Origin: Micromonospora sp. NBC_01813
Lineage (GTDB): Bacteria > Actinomycetota > Actinomycetes > Mycobacteriales > Micromonosporaceae
Reading direction: 5' to 3'
Length of the DNA stretch: 64,000 nucleotides
NCBI RefSeq assembly: GCF_035917335.1
Contig: NZ_CP109067.1
Coordinates: 3,905,001 to 3,969,000 of the forward strand
The translations under genes and the position numbers were made by a program. Positions 8,397-16,483 of this stretch are shown one piece after another. The first letter of the stretch is position 1; each line of letters starts with the position of its first letter. A model generated the notes under the pieces. The model searched no databases and had not been told where the DNA came from. It saw nothing but the letters and a program-made list of their open reading frames with translations.

Positions 8397-9473
8397 TCAG
8401 AGCCGGATCGGCATCAACAGGGAGCAGCTGCGGTCGTCGGCCGGCAACCGGATCACGAGCGGACGGATCGGGCCGTCGAGGTCGAGGACCAGTTGGCCAC
8501 CACCGGCAGCATCCAGCGCCTGCAGCAGGAACTCCCGGTTGACCGCGACATGCTGTTGCGGCGCGGTCCGCCAGGCACCCTCGTCGGCGAGTTCGACCGT
8601 CCCGGAGTCGGCGACCGCCAGTACGGCGACCGGATGCGCCACGCCCTCGTGTTCGCGTACCACGGCCGGTGCCTGGCCGGGTGCCAACGCCTGCCGCAGC
8701 GCGGCGGCGTCGACGGTCACCCGTCGCCCGCCCTCCCCCGGCGCGGTCGGCAGCAGCGAGCGGTAGTTGGGGAAGTCGAAGTCGAGCGGCTCGCCGGTGA
8801 TCCGCCAACCGGGCGCGGTGCCTTCGACGCCGTCCGGGCCGAAGACCAGGTCGGCGGCGGGGCCGCGATCCAACTGGCTGCGTACGCCGTCGACGAACGT
8901 GCGTGGTGCCAGCACCGACACGGCCGGGCCGTCGACGGCGGCCGGGGCGAGTTCGGCGAACGCCAGCCGGTAGCGGTCGGTGGCGGCGAACCGCACGAGG
9001 CCGGCGTCGACCTCGACGTACACCCCGCCCAGCGCGGGGAGCTGCGGGTCGTCGCCGACCGCGAAGCGTACGGCGTCCAACGCGGCGGCCAGGTCGGCGG
9101 CGGCGACGGTGACACGGGTGGTGGTCATGGTTGTCTGGTTCTCCTCGGCGTCGAGCAGTCGGTGGACGCGGGAGAGCTCACGACGGGCATCGGCGAGACC
9201 GTGCTCCAACCGGCACAGCTGGACCGCCAGCAGTCGGCGGGTCACCTCGACATCGGGCAACGCCCGGATCGCCTCGGTGATCTCCGCCAACGGCATGCCG
9301 ACCCGACGCAGCCCGGCCAGCAGCCGGGCCGCGCGCAGTTGGGAGTCGGCGTACCAGCGGTAGCCGGTGTGCGGATCCACCGCCGCCGGCACCAGCACCC
9401 CTGCCGCGTCGTAGAACCGCAGCGCACTGGCGGTCAGCCCGCTGGCCCGCGCCGTCTCCCCGATGCTGTGCAT
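8397..9473 (-). CDS. MerR-type HTH fused to a partial DNA polymerase III beta clamp
   Basis: A 358-residue protein. Residues 1-75 are a MerR winged-helix domain (MHSIGETARASGLT, ALRFYDAAGVL, GYRWY), then a coiled region to about 110. Residues about 116-358 match the second and third domains of DnaN: TDRYRL at 165-170, FPNYRSLLP at 234-242 and the terminal LLMPIRL at 352-358, close to the clamp's usual C-terminus. The clamp's first domain is absent and MerR stands in its place. ATG at 9473 is preferred to the start at 9524 because GGAGAG lies just upstream and MHSIGE is the usual MerR opening. It may be a transcription factor that dimerises or senses ligands through the clamp fold, or that binds clamp partners. 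No function can be assigned. Confidence 0.85.
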   Translation of the reverse strand: MHSIGETARASGLTASALRFYDAAGVLVPAAVDPHTGYRWYADSQLRAARLLAGLRRVGMPLAEITEAIRALPDVEVTRRLLAVQLCRLEHGLADARRELSRVHRLLDAEENQTTMTTTRVTVAAADLAAALDAVRFAVGDDPQLPALGGVYVEVDAGLVRFAATDRYRLAFAELAPAAVDGPAVSVLAPRTFVDGVRSQLDRGPAADLVFGPDGVEGTAPGWRITGEPLDFDFPNYRSLLPTAPGEGGRRVTVDAAALRQALAPGQAPAVVREHEGVAHPVAVLAVADSGTVELADEGAWRTAPQQHVAVNREFLLQALDAAGGGQLVLDLDGPIRPLVIRLPADDRSCSLLMPIRL

Positions 9474-9635
9474 GTCGCTCTCCACACCTACCGACTCTGC
9501 GGCCTCGACCAGCTTGAGGGTCAAGACGCCAGCTGCGGCGTCGAGGCAGGTTCAGGTCACGGGCAGCGGTACGCGCCGGACAATGTCAGTATCACAGTCC
9601 CAATCGAGATCGATGCGATCTGCCGGAGGCAGGCT

Positions 9636-10277
9636 ATGACAGACCACGCACCGCCGCAGCCACCCGCGATCGCCGGGCTGCCGGTACTGGGCTGGCAGCA
9701 CCCGCCGGTCACAGCCGGCTACGACGCCCAGTCGCAGGTGCTGTCGATCACGGCGGGCGCGAGCACCGACTGGTTCGTCGACCCCGTTGGCGAGTACCGC
9801 ACCCACAACGCGCCGGCCCTGGTGTTCGACTGCCCGGACGGGGAGTTCGCCCTGTCGGCCCGGGTCACGGTCGACTTCGGTGCCGCGTTCGACGCTGGCG
9901 TGCTCTGCCTACGCATCGACGAGGAGCACTGGGCGAAGCTGTGCTTCGAGTATTCGCCGCAACGCGAGCCGATGGTGGTCAGCGTGGTCACCAACGGCGC
10001 GTCGGACGACGCCAACGGAATGCCGGTCGAGGCGTCCACCGTCCACCTGCGGCTGCTGCGCAAAGGGGCGGCGTACGCGTTCCACTACTCGCTCGACGGC
10101 ACCTACTGGCACTTCGCCCGGTTGTTCCGGCTGCCCGGGGTCGGGGTCACACCGGCCGGCGGGCCGACCAGGGTGGGTTTCCTGGCCCAGTCACCGACCG
10201 GCGACGCGTGCACCGTCACCTTCGATCAGATCAGCCTGGTCGACGGCGTCCCCGACGACCTGCGCGACGGCCGGTAG
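9636..10277 (+). CDS. DUF1349 (concanavalin-like) protein
   Basis: A 213-residue cytoplasmic protein of the DUF1349 family, also called 'regulation of enolase protein 1'-like. It folds as a concanavalin-type beta sandwich. Typical segments: DWFVDPVGEYRTHNAPALVF near the N-terminus, FDAGVLCLRIDEEHWAKLCFE in the middle and SPTGDACTVTFDQI near the end. ATG at 9636 is chosen for the GGAGG site at about 9625. It diverges from the MerR/beta-clamp gene with 162 bases between the starts, so the two may share control. The biochemical role of the family is not established. Confidence 0.82.
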   Translation: MTDHAPPQPPAIAGLPVLGWQHPPVTAGYDAQSQVLSITAGASTDWFVDPVGEYRTHNAPALVFDCPDGEFALSARVTVDFGAAFDAGVLCLRIDEEHWAKLCFEYSPQREPMVVSVVTNGASDDANGMPVEASTVHLRLLRKGAAYAFHYSLDGTYWHFARLFRLPGVGVTPAGGPTRVGFLAQSPTGDACTVTFDQISLVDGVPDDLRDGR

Positions 10278-10341
10278 GGGCGTCGACAGCAGGCGTCGAC
10301 AGCATCGGCAATGTTCACCTACCGTGCGCCATGATGTACCG

Positions 10342-11619
10342 GTGCCGCAGAACGACCACCCAACCGAACAACTCATCGCCGCGCTGATCGACGAGTCCAC
10401 CGGCCACAGCGGACGCGGCGACTGGGCGGCGGCGATCAGCTGCGTACGCCGTGCTGTCGAGCTGGCCGGCGGGCTCGTCGCCGACGCCGTGGACGACGAA
10501 CACCTCCGCCACGGGCTGGGCGGCCTGCTCTACCGGCTCGGTTCGCTGTACCTCGCCGACCGGGATCCGGCGGCGGCGGTGACCGCCCTCGACGCCGCCG
10601 TGCAGGCGTACGCCAGTCTGGGCGGCACCGGGGCGGACGCGGCTCTGCTGCGGGCCGACGCGCTGGCCCGGCGGGGCCTCGCCCAGTCGGTACGGGGCCG
10701 GGCGGCGTCGGCCGCGGTCGACGCCGACGAGGCGGTGGTCGTCTACCTGGCGGCGACCCGTGGCGACCCGACCAGTGACCGGCGCCGCGACCTGGCCCGG
10801 GTATTGGCGACGAACGCCGCGACGCTGGCGTCCGACGGTGACCCGCAGCTGGCGGTCGCCTCGGCCAACGCGGCACTGGGCTACTTCGGCTGCGCCGAGG
10901 GCATCGGCGACGACGGCGAGCCCGTGTCCGAGGTGGACAGCGGCTACGTCTACAGCGCGGCGGTCGTGTCGGCGCTGGTGAACTTCGCCGACGCCCGGGT
11001 GGCCGAAGGGTTCCTGCCGGCGACGTTGATCGCCGCCAACTTGCCGGCGGACCAGGACCAGCAGGCGTTGCAGAACGAGCTGAAAGTCATCAACGGGTTG
11101 CTCTCGGCCGGCGGCCCGGTGTCGTTCCCGCTGGACTTCAGCCGCGACCTGGCCCGGCTGGTCCTGTCGAACGTACGGGGTCGCGGGTTGCTGTGGCTGC
11201 CACCGGACGAGTGGGTGGACCGCCCACTCCGACCGACGCTGACCGCGGCGCTACACCGGCACGCCGCCGCCTGCGGAGACGGCCCGCTCGCCGACGAACT
11301 GACCGGCCTGGACCGGCCAGAGCTGGCGTGGACGACGTCGATGCGCTGGCTGTCGGGGATGTCGCCGGAGGTAGCGACGCGGCTGGCCGCGCTCGCCGTC
11401 GAGGTGCTGCCCACGGCGTACGCCGACGGCCGGCGGCTGGCGTTGGAGGCGCACGCGTCGTTCGCGACTGTGCACCGGCCCCGGCCGGGTCAGCCGGCAG
11501 CGGACCCGTCGACGTACCTGCCGGCGTGGCGGGGGTTGTGCGTCGTCGCCGCCGACGCCGGCCGGTCCGCCGGCGACGACGCGCTCGCCGCCGACCTGAC
11601 CGAGTGGGCAGACCGGTAG
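10342..11619 (+). CDS. Helical TPR-like protein of unknown function
   Basis: 425 residues, almost all alpha-helical, Ala- and Leu-rich. Residues about 25-190 show helix pairs of TPR type (WAAAISCVRRAVELAG, DPAAAVTALDAAVQAYASLG, RGRAASAAVDADEAVVVYLA). The rest shows no motif I recognise. There is no signal peptide or membrane segment. GTG at 10342 is the first plausible start after the upstream gene; no strong ribosome site is seen. It lies 65 bases after the DUF1349 gene on the same strand and may be cotranscribed with it. A scaffold role would fit TPRs but is not shown. Confidence 0.65.
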   Translation: MPQNDHPTEQLIAALIDESTGHSGRGDWAAAISCVRRAVELAGGLVADAVDDEHLRHGLGGLLYRLGSLYLADRDPAAAVTALDAAVQAYASLGGTGADAALLRADALARRGLAQSVRGRAASAAVDADEAVVVYLAATRGDPTSDRRRDLARVLATNAATLASDGDPQLAVASANAALGYFGCAEGIGDDGEPVSEVDSGYVYSAAVVSALVNFADARVAEGFLPATLIAANLPADQDQQALQNELKVINGLLSAGGPVSFPLDFSRDLARLVLSNVRGRGLLWLPPDEWVDRPLRPTLTAALHRHAAACGDGPLADELTGLDRPELAWTTSMRWLSGMSPEVATRLAALAVEVLPTAYADGRRLALEAHASFATVHRPRPGQPAADPSTYLPAWRGLCVVAADAGRSAGDDALAADLTEWADR

Positions 11620-11725
11620 GTCGACGGCAGCTCGCTGCCGGGTTGCCCGCTGGCGGTACCGTCGGCCGTCATGCGCCGGGCAGCGGAGTCCGGGCACTGA
11701 CGTGACACCCAGGGCGGGAGGTCGG

Positions 11726-12748
11726 ATGCGGATCGGCGAGGTCGTCGACGCGGCAGGGACACCGACCGGCAGCCGGGTGGTGACCAGGGTGCGAGACGGG
11801 TCGCTGTACGCGTACGTCGTCACCGGCCGTCGGCCCACGGACCCGCCGGCCGACCCCCGCGTCGTCGGTCCACTCGCACCAGCTCTGATGGTGCCGGCAC
11901 CGCCGGCGGCAACCGGGCAGGCTGACCTGGTGCCGCCACCGGCGGACGCGGCGGCGGCTCCCGGCCTGGACCGGGTGGTCTTCGCCCACGCCGACGGGCT
12001 GATCTGCGCCGATCCGCACGGGCTGGTGTGCTGGCAGACACCGATCCGCCAGGCGGTGGCCTGCGTGTTCGGTGTCGATGGTCGGGTGCTGTGGGTGTAC
12101 CAGCGCGACGGTGCCGGCGGTGGGGCACTGTCGGCGGTGGACCCGTCGACCGGCACGGTGATCGCGACGGCCAGGTCCGCCGCCGCGACGGCTACGACGA
12201 CGGGTGGCCGGGCAACCGCCCGGCTGCTGGTGCATCCCGACGGCGTTCACCTGCTACTCAGCGTCCACTCCGGCCCGCAGCGGTCCACGGTGTCCCGGGC
12301 CAGGTTGACCGACGGTCGCATCGAGGTCGCCGACTACTCCACCCTCCACCGGCGGTGGCTCCTGGACATCGCGCCGGACGGCGGGACCTTCCTCACCGTC
12401 GGTGCCGATCGACGCGACGTCGCCCGACACCGGTTCACCGATGGCGCGGCACTGGTCCGGGTGCCGGCGGCGATGTTCGGCTGGGACACCGACGCCGACC
12501 AGGCAGCCCTGACCTTGGACGGCGGCTACCTGGACGGCGAGACGGCGATCGTGTCGGTCACCGGGGACGTCGGCAACGGCATGGAGTGGGAGTTCCGGCA
12601 CTTCGTGGACCTGCGCACCGGGACGGACGGCGGCCGGCTGCCCGCACCGCCGACCCCACTGCACGACGCGTTCGAGATCCGGCCGTTGGGCGACGGCAGT
12701 TGGCTCAGCGTAGACCACGAGCAGCGCGTATGGCGTAACTTGAAGTGA
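11726..12748 (+). CDS. Uncharacterised beta-rich protein, propeller-like
   Basis: About 340 residues. After an N-terminal 80 residues rich in Pro and Ala, short beta strands recur (GLDRVVFAHADGLICADPHGLVCW, GTFLTVGADRRDVARH), with DG turns about every 40-50 residues, suggesting a beta-propeller. No family is recognised. ATG at 11726 is preferred to GTG at 11702 because GGGAGG lies at 11716-11721. The stop overlaps the next start by one base (TGATG at 12746-12750), so the two genes are probably translationally coupled and may work together. Confidence 0.62.
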   Translation: MRIGEVVDAAGTPTGSRVVTRVRDGSLYAYVVTGRRPTDPPADPRVVGPLAPALMVPAPPAATGQADLVPPPADAAAAPGLDRVVFAHADGLICADPHGLVCWQTPIRQAVACVFGVDGRVLWVYQRDGAGGGALSAVDPSTGTVIATARSAAATATTTGGRATARLLVHPDGVHLLLSVHSGPQRSTVSRARLTDGRIEVADYSTLHRRWLLDIAPDGGTFLTVGADRRDVARHRFTDGAALVRVPAAMFGWDTDADQAALTLDGGYLDGETAIVSVTGDVGNGMEWEFRHFVDLRTGTDGGRLPAPPTPLHDAFEIRPLGDGSWLSVDHEQRVWRNLK

Positions 12749-13242
12749 TGGTCCCCGATGCCCCGCTGCCCGCAGTCGGTGTCCTGGTAGCCGGGGAGGC
12801 CGCGCCGCCCGGCAGCCTGGCCCTTGGCTGCTCGACCAGCTTCGGCCGGCAGCTGCCCGGGTGGACGGTGGTGCCGTACACCCTGCAGATCGGGACCGAC
12901 CCGTTGTGCCGGCTGATCGAACCAGCGTACGAGCGGCTCCTGCCGGACGCGTTGATCGACGCCCAGCACTTCCCGAACGACTGGCCTGAGCTGGTGGCGG
13001 TGACCGACACCGGATGTCCCCCGCTGTCCCGGCTCCCCGCCGAGCTGCCCGACTACCTGGCGGCGGTCCTGCGCGAGCTGCTGGCCACCGAGGTACTGGC
13101 GGCGTTCCTGCCCTCCGACGACGCCACGCCGGCCCGGTACCTGACGAAAACGGTGGACTACGTCCGGGTCGATCCGACCTGGGTCACCCTGTGCGGCCGG
13201 GCCGTGCAGCGTCCGGCACCAACCGACCGGGCGGCCGGGTAG
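12748..13242 (+). CDS. Uncharacterised protein coupled to the preceding gene
   Basis: 164 residues with no family I recognise. It is mostly globular, with a Leu-rich helical middle (LPDYLAAVLRELLATEVLAAFL) and a conserved-looking segment YLTKTVDYVRVDPTWVTLCG near the end. The start is ATG at 12748, or GTG at 12745; either overlaps the upstream stop. Its last 59 bases overlap the convergent DUF4345 gene, so the two C-termini share DNA in antisense. Confidence 0.58.
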   Translation: MVPDAPLPAVGVLVAGEAAPPGSLALGCSTSFGRQLPGWTVVPYTLQIGTDPLCRLIEPAYERLLPDALIDAQHFPNDWPELVAVTDTGCPPLSRLPAELPDYLAAVLRELLATEVLAAFLPSDDATPARYLTKTVDYVRVDPTWVTLCGRAVQRPAPTDRAAG

Positions 13243-13675
13243 CCGGTGGCACCGGCCCACGGACCGTCCGGTGCAGGGCGTACCCACAGGCCACGCCGAG
13301 GATCAGCTCGGCGACGGCGGCGGCGACCAGGCTGTCCGCCGGCAGTCCGTCCACCGCGACGCTGAGCAACCGGGCCAGCCCGTACGCCAGGTAGACCACC
13401 GCGCCGATCAGCGACGCGGTGAAGGTCAGCCGGCGGACGAACGCCCCGAGCGTGACCAGTACGCCGGTGGCCAACAGTGCCCCGCCGGCGGCCCGCGTCT
13501 CACTGAGCAGGCTGCTGTTCCCGGCGTACTCGATGCCGTTGCCGGCGTGGAACGCGCCCGGCGCGGTCAGGATCGCCCCGCCGATCCCGACCACGACCAG
13601 CCCGGCCACGACGAGGATCGCCCTGACCGCAACCGGTACGCGGGTCCGCGCCGACCCGATGTCGGTGGGGTTCAC
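13184..13675 (-). CDS. DUF4345 family membrane protein
   Basis: 163 residues with four predicted membrane helices, about 17-37, 58-80, 86-108 and 115-136, and the DUF4345 pattern FHAGNGIEYAGNSSLLSETRA. A basic, Pro-rich tail follows the last helix, and this tail is the part that overlaps the convergent gene. GTG at 13675 overlaps the TGA of the NmrA-like gene upstream (GTGA), so the two form a translationally coupled pair. The family has no established function. Confidence 0.75.
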   Translation of the reverse strand: MNPTDIGSARTRVPVAVRAILVVAGLVVVGIGGAILTAPGAFHAGNGIEYAGNSSLLSETRAAGGALLATGVLVTLGAFVRRLTFTASLIGAVVYLAYGLARLLSVAVDGLPADSLVAAAVAELILGVACGYALHRTVRGPVPPATRPPGRLVPDAARPGRTG

Positions 13676-14520
13676 CGGTCAGCGGCCGAGGCGGTGACCG
13701 GCGGCGGCCAGGCCCCGGCGGCGACGACCTGACGGCAGAAGTCGGCGAAGTCGCGTGGTTCGCGGCCCAGCGCCCGGCGCACGCCGTCGCCCACCGAGGC
13801 GTTGCGTCCGTCGAAGACCTCGACACACAGGTCGGTCAGCAGCCGGGCGTAGTCGGGGCCGGCTTCGGCGACCAGCGCGAGGTGGAACTGTTCGGCGGTG
13901 ATCGGCAGGTAGCCGACGTCGCGGCCGCTGGCGGTGGCGATCTCCGCCGCCGCCTGCGCGAAGGTCAGCAGCCGAGGACCGGTGACGTCGTACGTCCGAC
14001 CGTTGTGCCGGTCGTCGGTGAGGACGGCGACCGCGACGTCGGCGATGTCGTCCACGTCGACGAACGGCTCGGCCACCGTGCCGGCGGGCAACGCGATCGT
14101 TCCGGCCAGGACCGGGCCCAGCAGGTTTCCTTCGCTGAAGTTCTGCGCGAACCAGCTGGCCCGCACGATGCCGTACGCGAGTCCGGCGTCGGCCACGATC
14201 TGCTCGCAGCGCTGCGCGTTGGTCTCGCCCCGGCCGGAGAGCAGCACCAGCTTGCGGACGCCGGCGTCGCGGGCGGCGGCGGTGAACTTCTCGACGAGGG
14301 CCGGCGCCTCGGGTGCGGCCAGGTCCGGGTAGTAGCAGAGGTAGACGGCATCCACGCCGTGCAGTGCCGGCGACCAGCTGGCCGGCTCCGCCCAGTCGAA
14401 GGACGGCTCGGCGCGCCGCGACGCCGGCACGACCGGGTAGCCGAGGTCGGTGAGCCGGTCGGCGATGCGCCGGCCGGTCTTGCCGGTCGCTGCGGTGACG
14501 AGCACTGACGGTAGAGACAT
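13672..14520 (-). CDS. NmrA-like NAD(P)-binding protein
   Basis: 282 residues of the atypical short-chain dehydrogenase group (NmrA/NAD(P)H azoreductase-like). The dinucleotide-binding loop VTAATGKTGRRIAD lies at residues about 7-20, and later segments (YGIVRASWFAQNFSEGNLL, EPFVDVDDIADVAVAVL) are typical. Such proteins act as redox sensors or as NAD(P)H-dependent reductases; which applies here is unknown. It starts at ATG 14520, diverging from an AraC-type regulator that starts at 14683. The shared 162-base gap holds inverted repeats, so the AraC protein probably controls this gene and the coupled DUF4345 gene. Confidence 0.85.
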   Translation of the reverse strand: MSLPSVLVTAATGKTGRRIADRLTDLGYPVVPASRRAEPSFDWAEPASWSPALHGVDAVYLCYYPDLAAPEAPALVEKFTAAARDAGVRKLVLLSGRGETNAQRCEQIVADAGLAYGIVRASWFAQNFSEGNLLGPVLAGTIALPAGTVAEPFVDVDDIADVAVAVLTDDRHNGRTYDVTGPRLLTFAQAAAEIATASGRDVGYLPITAEQFHLALVAEAGPDYARLLTDLCVEVFDGRNASVGDGVRRALGREPRDFADFCRQVVAAGAWPPPVTASAADR

Positions 14521-14600
14521 GAGGTACGGGCTCCCGTTCTGGTGTCCGGTGTCGCACGGCGTTTTCCGTGCAACACCAGCCTCGCCCGAGCTGCCTGGCG

Positions 14601-14615
14601 GGACAATGATTGTCC
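14601..14615. promoter_or_regulatory. Perfect inverted repeat, likely operator
   Basis: GGACAATGATTGTCC, 7-base arms around one central base, in the gap between the NmrA-like and AraC genes. A second inverted repeat, GTCCA-N6-TGGAC, lies at 14637-14652, and both contain GGAC/GTCC half-sites. They are candidates for binding by the divergently coded AraC-type regulator. Confidence 0.5.
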
Positions 14616-14682
14616 AGCCGACATTCTTTGCCTATCGTCCACGACACTGGACTATCGGCACATCGGCGGGGACGCTGGGCAG

Positions 14683-15651
14683 ATGTGGACCACCCCCAGC
14701 TGCGCGATCCCGGCGGTGACCGGCCCGCTCGGCGAGACCCTGCACATGTTCCGGCTGACCGGCACCCTCTACTGCCGGGCCGAGCTGAGCGCCCCGTGGG
14801 GCATCGACGTGCCGACGCTGCCGGGCTGCATGACGTTGCAGGTGGTCACCGCCGGACGGTGCTGGCTGGAGGTGGACGGCACCGAGCCGCAGCTGATCGG
14901 GCCGGGCAGCCTGACGCTGATCCCGGACGGCATCCCGCACCGCTTCCGCAGTGCGCCCGGCGCACCGACCGAACCGTTGTTCGACATTCCCGTGCAGCGG
15001 CTGAGCGACCGGTACGAGATCATGCGGCACGGCGGCGGCGGGGAGCTGACCCAGATCACCTACGCGGTGCTGCGGCCGGACCACATCGCGGCCCGTCGGC
15101 TGGTCGCGCAGCTGCCGCCCGTGCTGCACCTGGACCGCTTCGACGACGACGACGCGGGCTGGCTGCACAGCACCCTGCGGCTGGTCGCCCGCGAGGCGCA
15201 GGCGTTGCAGCCCGGCGGCGAGACGATGCTGACCCGGCTGGCCGATGTGCTCGTCATCCAGGTGATCCGGGCCTGGTTGGACACCGCGCCGGAGGCCCGA
15301 CAGGGTTGGCTCGCGGCGCTGCGCGACGAACAGATCGGGCGGGCGTTGACCGCGTTGCACCGGGCACCGGAGCACGACTGGAGCGTCGCCGAGCTGGCTC
15401 AACAGGCCGGGATGTCCCGGTCGGCGTTCGCCGCACGCTTCACCGACCTGGTCGGCGAGCCGGTGATCCGCTACCTGGCGACCTGGCGGCTCCAGTTGGC
15501 GCACGATCACCTGCGCCGCTCGGCCGAGCCGCTGCCGGTGGTGGCCCGCCGGTTCGGCTACCAGTCGGAGGCGGCGTTCTGCCGGGCGTTCAAGCGGGCG
15601 TACGGCGTACCGCCGGGTCAGGTCCGTCGCGACGGTGCCGAAGCCGGCTGA
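14683..15651 (+). CDS. AraC family transcriptional regulator with cupin sensor
   Basis: 322 residues. Residues about 10-185 form an N-terminal cupin-like ligand domain (AraC_binding/cupin_6 type). Residues about 215-315 are the double HTH of the AraC family: SVAELAQQAGMSRSAFAARF, then LPVVARRFGYQSEAAFCRAFKRAYGVPPGQVRR, the classic signature. ATG at 14683 gives the normal family length; the longer frame upstream has no coding character. It diverges from the NmrA-like gene and probably regulates that gene and itself. Cupin-6 AraC proteins often control nearby oxidoreductases, which suits this neighbour. Confidence 0.88.
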   Translation: MWTTPSCAIPAVTGPLGETLHMFRLTGTLYCRAELSAPWGIDVPTLPGCMTLQVVTAGRCWLEVDGTEPQLIGPGSLTLIPDGIPHRFRSAPGAPTEPLFDIPVQRLSDRYEIMRHGGGGELTQITYAVLRPDHIAARRLVAQLPPVLHLDRFDDDDAGWLHSTLRLVAREAQALQPGGETMLTRLADVLVIQVIRAWLDTAPEARQGWLAALRDEQIGRALTALHRAPEHDWSVAELAQQAGMSRSAFAARFTDLVGEPVIRYLATWRLQLAHDHLRRSAEPLPVVARRFGYQSEAAFCRAFKRAYGVPPGQVRRDGAEAG

Positions 15652-15712
15652 GCTACCGGCCGAGTCACCGGGTGGGCCGCCGAGCCGTCCGGCGAACCGG
15701 CAGACTGGTCGG

Positions 15713-16483
15713 ATGGCACTCCTACGGGTCGACTTCTTCTCCGACGTCCTGGAGCAGGGCACCTCGATGACCGTCCTGCTGCCACAGCGTTCCCGGACCA
15801 GGATCGGCGCCCCGGCAGCCGGCGGCGACACCGACCCCCCGGTGCTCTACCTGCTGCACGGACTTACCGACGACGCCACCGCGTGGCTGCGGTACAGCTC
15901 GATCGAGCGGTACGCCGAGGAGCGCGGCCTCGCCGTGGTGATGCCGCAGGTCCACCGCAGCATGTACGCGGACGAGGCACACGGTGCCCCGTTCTGGACC
16001 TTCCTGTCCACCGAGCTGCCGGACGTGGTCGATTCGTTCTTCCGGGTGTCCCGGCGGCGCGCGGACACCTTCGTCGCCGGCCTGTCGATGGGCGGGTACG
16101 GCGCGTTGCGGTGGGCGTTGCGGCAACCGGAACGATTCGCGGCGGCAGCCAGCCTCTCCGGCGTACTCGACGTGGCCGCCCGGCAGTACGGTCCGCCGGT
16201 GTCGGCGACCGACCCGCTGATGCGGCGGGTCTTCGGCGACCGCGACGTCGCCGGCAGCGACGACGATCTGCTCGCGCTGCTCGGCCGGGCCGACCCGGCG
16301 GCGTTGCCGCAGCTGTGGCTCTGCTGTGGCACCTCGGACGTGCTGTACCCGGACAGTGTGCGGTTCCGCGACGACTGCGCGACCCGGGGCATCCCGCTGA
16401 CCGTCGACTTCGGGCCGGGTGACCACGAGTGGAGCTACTGGGACGTCAAGATCCGCGAGGTGATCGGCTGGTTGCCGCTGTGA
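15713..16483 (+). CDS. Esterase-D type alpha/beta hydrolase
   Basis: 256 residues of the putative-esterase family (FrmB/S-formylglutathione hydrolase/antigen 85 fold). The nucleophile motif GLSMGG holds Ser125; the oxyanion region LYLLHGLTDDATAW lies near residue 45; His238 sits in the late GDHEWSYWD motif; an Asp in CCGTSDVLYPDS is the likely acid. No signal peptide is visible, so it acts in the cytoplasm on a small ester substrate. ATG at 15713 gives the expected opening (MALLRVDFFSDVL). It overlaps the next gene by GTGA at 16480-16483. The exact substrate is unknown. Confidence 0.85.
   Translation: MALLRVDFFSDVLEQGTSMTVLLPQRSRTRIGAPAAGGDTDPPVLYLLHGLTDDATAWLRYSSIERYAEERGLAVVMPQVHRSMYADEAHGAPFWTFLSTELPDVVDSFFRVSRRRADTFVAGLSMGGYGALRWALRQPERFAAAASLSGVLDVAARQYGPPVSATDPLMRRVFGDRDVAGSDDDLLALLGRADPAALPQLWLCCGTSDVLYPDSVRFRDDCATRGIPLTVDFGPGDHEWSYWDVKIREVIGWLPL

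Noticed and set aside
8001-9635. A long plus-strand frame that runs into the DUF1349 gene
   Set aside because: Only the part from the ATG at 9636, behind GGAGG, resembles a protein; the part before it is antisense to the MerR/beta-clamp gene.
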